From assembly GCA_025357635.1 (NCBI GenBank), contig JANXOV010000099.1, positions 21,987 through 85,986 on the forward strand: a stretch of DNA of 64,000 nt, read 5' to 3'. Below are positions 58,169 through 64,000 of the stretch, in pieces. The notes under the pieces were generated by a model. It was not told where the DNA came from, did no database searches, and saw nothing but the letters and a program-made list of their open reading frames with translations. The translations under genes were made by a program, and so were the position numbers. The stretch comes from Pseudomonadota bacterium. Lineage in GTDB: Bacteria > Pseudomonadota > Gammaproteobacteria > Steroidobacterales > Steroidobacteraceae. Position 1 is the stretch's first letter, and each line of letters begins with the position of its first letter.

Positions 58169-59344
58169 ATGCAGAGCCTCGATAATTCACCTGTTTACAA
58201 GCGTCCGTGGGCCATCGCCGGGGCGCTTGCGCTGCTGCTCGCCGTCCTCTGGTATTTGAGTCATCCTGCGCAATCGGATGCGGACCCGCAGGGCCCCAGT
58301 GTGCGCCGCGGCGCCGGCATGGACCCCTCCAAGCGGCCCACCGCGGTGGGCACGGCGACCGTGCACCTGGGCGATATCAACGTCTATCAATCCGGCCTCG
58401 GCACTGCGGTGCCACGCAATGTGGTCACGGTGCGGACGCGCGTCGACGGCGAGCTGACGCAGGTGCTGTTCAAGGAAGGGCAGATGATCAAGCAAGGCGA
58501 TCTGCTGGCGCAGATCGATCAGCGCCCGTATCAGGTGGTGCTGACGCAGGCGCGCGGCCAGCTGGCCCGCGACCAGGCACTGCTGAAGAACGCACAGCTG
58601 GACTATGAGCGCTACAAATCCCTGCTTGCACAGGACTCCGCTTCGCAGCAGCAATTGGATACTCAGACAGCCTTGGTGCATCAGTACCAAGGCAGCGTCG
58701 AAGCGGATCAAGGACAGGTGGACAGCGCCACGCTGTCGCTAACCTACACACGCATCACCGCGCCATTGAGCGGGCGAGTGGGCCTGCGGCAGGTTGACCC
58801 GGGCAACATCGTGCATGCCACCGACGCCAACGGCATCGTGGTGATCACGCAGACGCAGCCCATGACCGTGGTGTTCGCCGTACCCGAGACGCGCATCGCG
58901 CAAATCGTACGGCGGCTGCATGCTTCCCAACCCGTCGTGGTCGAAGCCTGGGACCGCGACAACAAAAACAAACTGGCCACCGGCGTGCTGCTCGCCGCCG
59001 ACAATCAGGTCGACACCACCACCGGCACGGTGAAGCTGCGGGCCGAATTTCCCAATCAGGATGACGCCTTGTTCGCCAATCAATTCGTCAATGCGCGGGC
59101 GCTGGTGGATACCAGGCGGCAGGTGCCTGTCATCCCCGCCGCAGCGGTGCAGATCGGCAACGATGGTTCGTTCGTGTATGTCGTGCAGGCGGATAACACG
59201 GTCAAAACGCAGCCCATCACCACGGGCATCGCCGAAGGCAATCAATTGGCCGTCGAGGCAGGGCTCGTGCCCGGACAGATCATCGTGACCGATGGTCTGG
59301 ACCGGCTGCGCGACGGCAGCAAGGTGCAGACCGGCGCTCGCTGA
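58169..59344 (+). CDS. RND efflux periplasmic adaptor (membrane fusion protein, MdtA-like)
   Basis: VTVRTRVDGELTQVLFKEGQMIKQGDLLAQIDQRPYQVVLTQARGQLARDQALLKNAQLDYERYKSLLAQDSAS. Confidence 0.93.
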   Translation: MQSLDNSPVYKRPWAIAGALALLLAVLWYLSHPAQSDADPQGPSVRRGAGMDPSKRPTAVGTATVHLGDINVYQSGLGTAVPRNVVTVRTRVDGELTQVLFKEGQMIKQGDLLAQIDQRPYQVVLTQARGQLARDQALLKNAQLDYERYKSLLAQDSASQQQLDTQTALVHQYQGSVEADQGQVDSATLSLTYTRITAPLSGRVGLRQVDPGNIVHATDANGIVVITQTQPMTVVFAVPETRIAQIVRRLHASQPVVVEAWDRDNKNKLATGVLLAADNQVDTTTGTVKLRAEFPNQDDALFANQFVNARALVDTRRQVPVIPAAAVQIGNDGSFVYVVQADNTVKTQPITTGIAEGNQLAVEAGLVPGQIIVTDGLDRLRDGSKVQTGAR

Positions 59345-62300
59345 ATGAATCCGTCGCGCCCGTTCATCCTTCGGCCGGTCGCAACGTCGCTGTTGATGGT
59401 GGCGTTGTTTCTGACCGGCACCATCGCCTATCGCCTGCTGCCCTGGTCGGCGCTGCCGGAGGTGGCGTATCCGACCATCCAGATCGTCACGCTGTACCCG
59501 GGCGCCAGTCCCGAGGTGATGGCTTCCTCAGTTACCGCGCCGCTGGAGCGGCAGCTGGGCCAGATTCCCGGACTGAATCAGATGTCCTCTGCCAGTTCAG
59601 GCGGCGCATCGGTCCTGACCCTGCAATTCAACCTCGATCTGAACCTGGACATCGCCGAACAGGAAGTGCAGGCGGCGTTGAATGCGGCGGGCAATCTGCT
59701 GCCCACCGATCTGCCGCAACCGCCGATCTACAGCAAGGTCAACCCAGCCGACACGCCGGTGCTGACGCTGGCGGTCACCTCCCCGACGATGCCGCTGCCC
59801 AAGGTGCAGGAGTTCATCGACACACGGCTGGCACAGAAGATCTCGCAGCTGCCCGGCGTCGGCCTGGTATCCATCACCGGTGGGCAGCGCCCCGCTGTGC
59901 GCATTCAGGCCAATCTGCCCGCGCTCACTGCGATGGGCCTGAGCCTGGACGATCTTCGCATCGCCGTGGGCAACGCCAACGTCAACGCGCCGAAGGGCAG
60001 TTTCAACGGCGCCACGCGCGCCTCCACCATCGATGCCAACGATCAGCTGACATCCGCGGCCGAATACGCGCAGATGGTCATTGCCTACAAGGACGGCGCG
60101 CCCATACGGCTGGCAGACGTCGCCAACATCATCGATGGCGCGGAAAATTCCCATCTTGCAGCCTGGGCGAACGACAAGTCGGCGCTGGTGATCAACATCC
60201 AGCGCCAGCCCGGCGCCAACGTCATCGCCGTCGTCGACAGCATCAAGACACTTTTGCCGCGGCTTGGGGCCAGCCTGCCGCGCGCGATCGACGTGGCCGT
60301 GCTCACTGACCGCACGGTCACAATCCGTGCATCCGTGGCGGACGTTCAATTCGAGCTGATGCTCGCCGTGGTGCTCGTCGTGCTGGTGATTTTCCTCTTC
60401 CTGCAAAGCGCGCGCGCCACCATCATTCCTGCCGTCGTCGTGCCGCTGTCGCTGGTCGGCACCTTTGGCGTCATGTATCTGGCCGGCTTTTCCATCAACA
60501 ACTTGTCGCTGATGGCGCTCACCATCGCCACCGGCTTCGTCGTCGACGATGCGATCGTGATGATCGAGAACATCTCGCGCCACATCGAGGAAGGCATGCA
60601 GCCGCTGCAGGCCGCGCTCAAGGGCGCGCAGCAGATCGGCTTCACCATCATCTCGCTCACCGTGTCGCTGATCGCCGTGCTCATTCCCTTGCTGTTCATG
60701 GGGGATGTGGTCGGGCGGTTGTTCTGGCAATTCGCCATCACCTTGACCGTCGCCATCCTGCTGTCGGCGGTGATTTCCCTGACACTGACGCCGATGATGT
60801 GCGGGCGGCTGTTGAAGCCCAAGGCTGAGCAACGCCCTTCGCGCTTCGCTATCGCCGCCACCCGCATCATCGACGCAACGATTGCCCGCTATGCCACGAT
60901 GCTTCGCTGGGTTCTGGCGCGGGAGCCTGCGGTGCTGGCAATCGCCACCGGCACCGTCGTCTTGACGGTGCTGCTGTACTTTTTGATTCCCAAGGGATTC
61001 TTTCCCATCCAGGATACGGGCCTGATCCAGGCAGTGTCCGAAGCGCCGCAATCCATCTCCTTTTCCGCCATGGCGCAGCGCCAGCAGGCGTTGGCCAAGG
61101 TCATTCTGCGCGACCCTGCCGTCGAGAGCCTGTCCTCGTTCATCGGCGTGGACGGCACCAACGCCACCTTGAACAATGGCCGCTTTCTCATCAATCTGAA
61201 ACCGCTGGCGCAGCGCGCCGATGCGTCGGCCGTGATCCGGCGGCTGCGCCGGTCATCGCAAGAGATCACCGGCATCGCGCTGTACATGCAGCCGGTGCAG
61301 GACCTGAGCGTCGAGGATCGCATCAGCCGCACGCAGTTTCAGTTCACGCTGGAATCCGCCGACTCGAACGAATTGTCTGTCTGGACCGGCAAGCTGGTGC
61401 AGCGGCTCAAGAGCGCCGCACCGCTGGCGGACGTGGCGAGCGATCTGCAGGAACAAGGCCTGCAGGCCTACATCGATATCGACCGCGACGCGGCAGGCAG
61501 GCTGGGCGTCACGCCGGCCGCCATCGACAACGCGCTTTACAACGCCTTCGGTCAGCGGCTGATCTCGACCATCTTCACCCAGGCCACACAGTATCGCGTC
61601 GTGCTCGAAGCGGACCCGGCGCTGCAGACCGGGCCGGCGCTGCTCGGGGATCTGCGCGTGGCGTCGGTCAGCGGCCAGAAAGTCCCCCTCGCATCGATCG
61701 CTCGCGTGGTTGAACGGCCGGCATCGCTGCTGATCAGCCATATCGGACAGTTTCCCGCCGCGACGGTTTCGTTCAATCTGTCCAAGGGGTATTCGCTGGG
61801 CGATGCGGTGAAAGCGATCAAGGCCGTGCAAAGCGACCTGCATATCCCGTTGAGCGTGCAAACCAATTTCCAGGGGGCAGCCTCAGCCTTCCAGTCATCG
61901 CTGGGCACGACGCTGCTGCTGATCCTGGCGGCCATCGTGATGGTCTACATCGTTCTGGGCGTGCTGTATGAGAGCTACATCCACCCGCTGACCATCCTGT
62001 CGACGCTGCCCTCCGCGGGTGTGGGTGCACTGCTGGCGCTCATGCTGTCCGGGCATGACCTGGACATCATCGCCATCATCGGCATCATCCTGCTCATCGG
62101 CATCGTGAAAAAGAATGCCATCATGATCATCGACTTCGCGCTGCAGGCTCAGCGCAGTGAAGGCAAGCCGCCTCACGAAGCCATCTACGAGGCCTGTCTG
62201 CTGCGCTTCCGCCCCATCATCATGACCACGCTGGCGGCCATCCTGGGCGCGCTGCCCCTGATGCTCAGCCACGGCGTGGGCGGCGAGTTGCGGCGGCCAT

Positions 62301-62431
62301 TGGGCATCACGCTGGTGGGCGGCCTGATCGTGAGCCAGCTGCTGACCTTGTTCACGACGCCCGTCATCTATCTGATGTTCGACCGGGTCTCGCGGCGTTT
62401 TCAGACGGCGCCGGCGGCGGCAAGCGCATGA
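59345..62431 (+). CDS. RND efflux permease (MdtB-like)
   Basis: [77 protein letters not shown]; 1028 aa. Confidence 0.95.
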   Translation: MNPSRPFILRPVATSLLMVALFLTGTIAYRLLPWSALPEVAYPTIQIVTLYPGASPEVMASSVTAPLERQLGQIPGLNQMSSASSGGASVLTLQFNLDLNLDIAEQEVQAALNAAGNLLPTDLPQPPIYSKVNPADTPVLTLAVTSPTMPLPKVQEFIDTRLAQKISQLPGVGLVSITGGQRPAVRIQANLPALTAMGLSLDDLRIAVGNANVNAPKGSFNGATRASTIDANDQLTSAAEYAQMVIAYKDGAPIRLADVANIIDGAENSHLAAWANDKSALVINIQRQPGANVIAVVDSIKTLLPRLGASLPRAIDVAVLTDRTVTIRASVADVQFELMLAVVLVVLVIFLFLQSARATIIPAVVVPLSLVGTFGVMYLAGFSINNLSLMALTIATGFVVDDAIVMIENISRHIEEGMQPLQAALKGAQQIGFTIISLTVSLIAVLIPLLFMGDVVGRLFWQFAITLTVAILLSAVISLTLTPMMCGRLLKPKAEQRPSRFAIAATRIIDATIARYATMLRWVLAREPAVLAIATGTVVLTVLLYFLIPKGFFPIQDTGLIQAVSEAPQSISFSAMAQRQQALAKVILRDPAVESLSSFIGVDGTNATLNNGRFLINLKPLAQRADASAVIRRLRRSSQEITGIALYMQPVQDLSVEDRISRTQFQFTLESADSNELSVWTGKLVQRLKSAAPLADVASDLQEQGLQAYIDIDRDAAGRLGVTPAAIDNALYNAFGQRLISTIFTQATQYRVVLEADPALQTGPALLGDLRVASVSGQKVPLASIARVVERPASLLISHIGQFPAATVSFNLSKGYSLGDAVKAIKAVQSDLHIPLSVQTNFQGAASAFQSSLGTTLLLILAAIVMVYIVLGVLYESYIHPLTILSTLPSAGVGALLALMLSGHDLDIIAIIGIILLIGIVKKNAIMIIDFALQAQRSEGKPPHEAIYEACLLRFRPIIMTTLAAILGALPLMLSHGVGGELRRPLGITLVGGLIVSQLLTLFTTPVIYLMFDRVSRRFQTAPAAASA

Positions 62432-64000
62432 ACCCGTCCGCGATTTGCATCGCCCGCCCCGTCGCAACCACGCTGCTCACCATCGGCCTCGTATTGGCAG
62501 GCGCGATCGCATTTCGGCTGCTGCCCGTGTCGCCGCTGCCGGCGGTGGACTTTCCCACCATCGCGGTGAGTGCATCGCTGCCCGGCGCAAGTCCCGAGAC
62601 CATGGCGGCGACCGTGGCAACGCCCCTGGAGCGGGCGCTCGGACAGATCGCGGGCATCACCGAGATGACCTCGAACAGCACACTCGGACAAACGCGCGTC
62701 ACGCTGCAATTTGACCTGAGCCGCGACATCGACGGCGCGGCGCGCGACGTGCAGGCCGCCATCAACAACGCGCGCAGCCTGCTGCCGAGCGGGCTGCCGA
62801 GCAATCCGAAGTATCGCAAGGTCAACCCGGCCGATGCGCCCATTTTGATTCTGGCACTGACCTCCGACACGATGACTCGCGGTCAGATGTATGACGCAGC
62901 CGACACCCTCCTGTCGCAGAAGCTCGCCCAGGTCAGAGGCGTGGGCGAAGTCGACATCGGCGGCAGCTCGCAGCCCGCCGTGCGCGTGGAACTCAATCCG
63001 GCGGTTCTCAATCAGCGTGGCTTGAGCACCGAGCAGGTGCGCGCGGCCATCACCGCAACGAATGCGAACCGATCGAAAGGCGCCATCGAGTCCGGCGAGC
63101 GGCGCTGGCAGATCGGCGCCAATGACCAGGCAAGACAAGCGCGCGACTATGTGCCCATCATCATCTCCTACAGGAACGGCGCCGCCGTTCGGCTCGGGGA
63201 TGTGTCCACGGTGGTCGATTCGGTTCAGGATCTGCGCAATGCCGGGCTCGCCGACGGCAAACCGGCGGTGCTGATCATTCTGACCCGCCAGCCCAACGCC
63301 AACATCATCGACACCGTCGAGCGCATCAAAGCGCAATTGCCGCAGCTGCGCGCCTCGATTCCCCACGCCCTCGACATGCGCATCATCCTCGACCGGACGC
63401 TCACCATCCGCAGCAGTCTGCGCGAGGTCGAACGAACTCTGGTCACCTCCGTGTTCCTGGTGGTGCTCGTGGTCTTCGTCTTCCTGCGCCGCGTGTCGGC
63501 CGCGCTGATTCCCGCTGTTGCGGTGCCGGTTTCACTCATCGGCACGTTCGGCGTGATGTATCTGGCCGGGTTCACGCTCGACAACCTGTCGCTGATGGCG
63601 CTCACCATCGCCACCGGTTTCGTCGTCGACGATGCCGTCGTGGTTCTCGAAAACGTGACGCGCCACCTGGAGGCCGGCATGAAGCCGATGGCAGCGGCGC
63701 TGCGCGGTGCGCGCGAAGTCGGATTCACCGTGCTGGCAATGAGCGTTTCACTCGTGGCGGTGTTTATTCCGATTCTGCTGATGGGCGGCATCGTGGGACG
63801 CCTGTTCCGCGAGTTCGCCATTGTCTTGTCGGCGGCCATCCTGGTGTCGCTGCTGGTGTCGCTCACGACCACCGCCATGATGTGCGCCCATCTGATCAAG
63901 ACGCCCGCGCCGGCCGCTGCGCCGCGCTCATCGTGGCAAACTCTGGGCGACCGTGCCGGGCGCGCATTCAACGCGGCGCTGCATTTCTACGAACACAGCC
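62428..64000 (+). CDS. RND efflux permease (MdtC-like), truncated by window edge
   Basis: ATG overlaps the preceding stop (ATGA at 62428); [63 protein letters not shown]; open to end of window. Confidence 0.93.
   Translation, partial: MNPSAICIARPVATTLLTIGLVLAGAIAFRLLPVSPLPAVDFPTIAVSASLPGASPETMAATVATPLERALGQIAGITEMTSNSTLGQTRVTLQFDLSRDIDGAARDVQAAINNARSLLPSGLPSNPKYRKVNPADAPILILALTSDTMTRGQMYDAADTLLSQKLAQVRGVGEVDIGGSSQPAVRVELNPAVLNQRGLSTEQVRAAITATNANRSKGAIESGERRWQIGANDQARQARDYVPIIISYRNGAAVRLGDVSTVVDSVQDLRNAGLADGKPAVLIILTRQPNANIIDTVERIKAQLPQLRASIPHALDMRIILDRTLTIRSSLREVERTLVTSVFLVVLVVFVFLRRVSAALIPAVAVPVSLIGTFGVMYLAGFTLDNLSLMALTIATGFVVDDAVVVLENVTRHLEAGMKPMAAALRGAREVGFTVLAMSVSLVAVFIPILLMGGIVGRLFREFAIVLSAAILVSLLVSLTTTAMMCAHLIKTPAPAAAPRSSWQTLGDRAGRAFNAALHFYEHS

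Overview
GC-rich proteobacterial chromosomal DNA with almost no non-coding space. From left to right it contains: (1) about 0.6-19.5 kb, an amine or quaternary-ammonium catabolic island: acyl-CoA dehydrogenase, TetR, carnitine-dehydrogenase/thioesterase fusion, alkaline-phosphatase-superfamily enzyme, split Pot-type ABC importer, GcvT-like protein, two phytoene-desaturase-like FAD oxidoreductases, class III aminotransferase, Rieske oxygenase, PuuC-like aldehyde dehydrogenase, second TetR and an HD-domain protein; (2) an M16 peptidase pair; (3) a phenylacetate cluster (paaZ-J-K-I-G-E-D-C-B-A with divergent paaX); (4) a branched-chain 2-oxoacid dehydrogenase with fused E1 alpha/beta, plus an Lrp/AsnC regulator; (5) a HiPIP, a degenerate HtrA-like protein, and a tryptophan-tryptophylquinone (TTQ) amine dehydrogenase cluster (mauB-E-D-A type plus a monohaem cytochrome); (6) MFS and VOC genes and a second Pot-type ABC importer; (7) bacteriochlorophyll genes bchI, bchD and bchO, split by a Calvin-cycle block (cbbR; cbbL-S-X-Y-F-P); (8) a tripartite RND efflux system running off the right edge. 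The most notable observations are the cbb block lying between bchID and bchO with a cbbR/bchO GTGA overlap, a single-base frameshift in cbbL, the unassigned amine-catabolic island, and the linkage of TTQ amine dehydrogenase, paa genes and HiPIP. All family calls come from reading motifs in the supplied translations; no searches were run.
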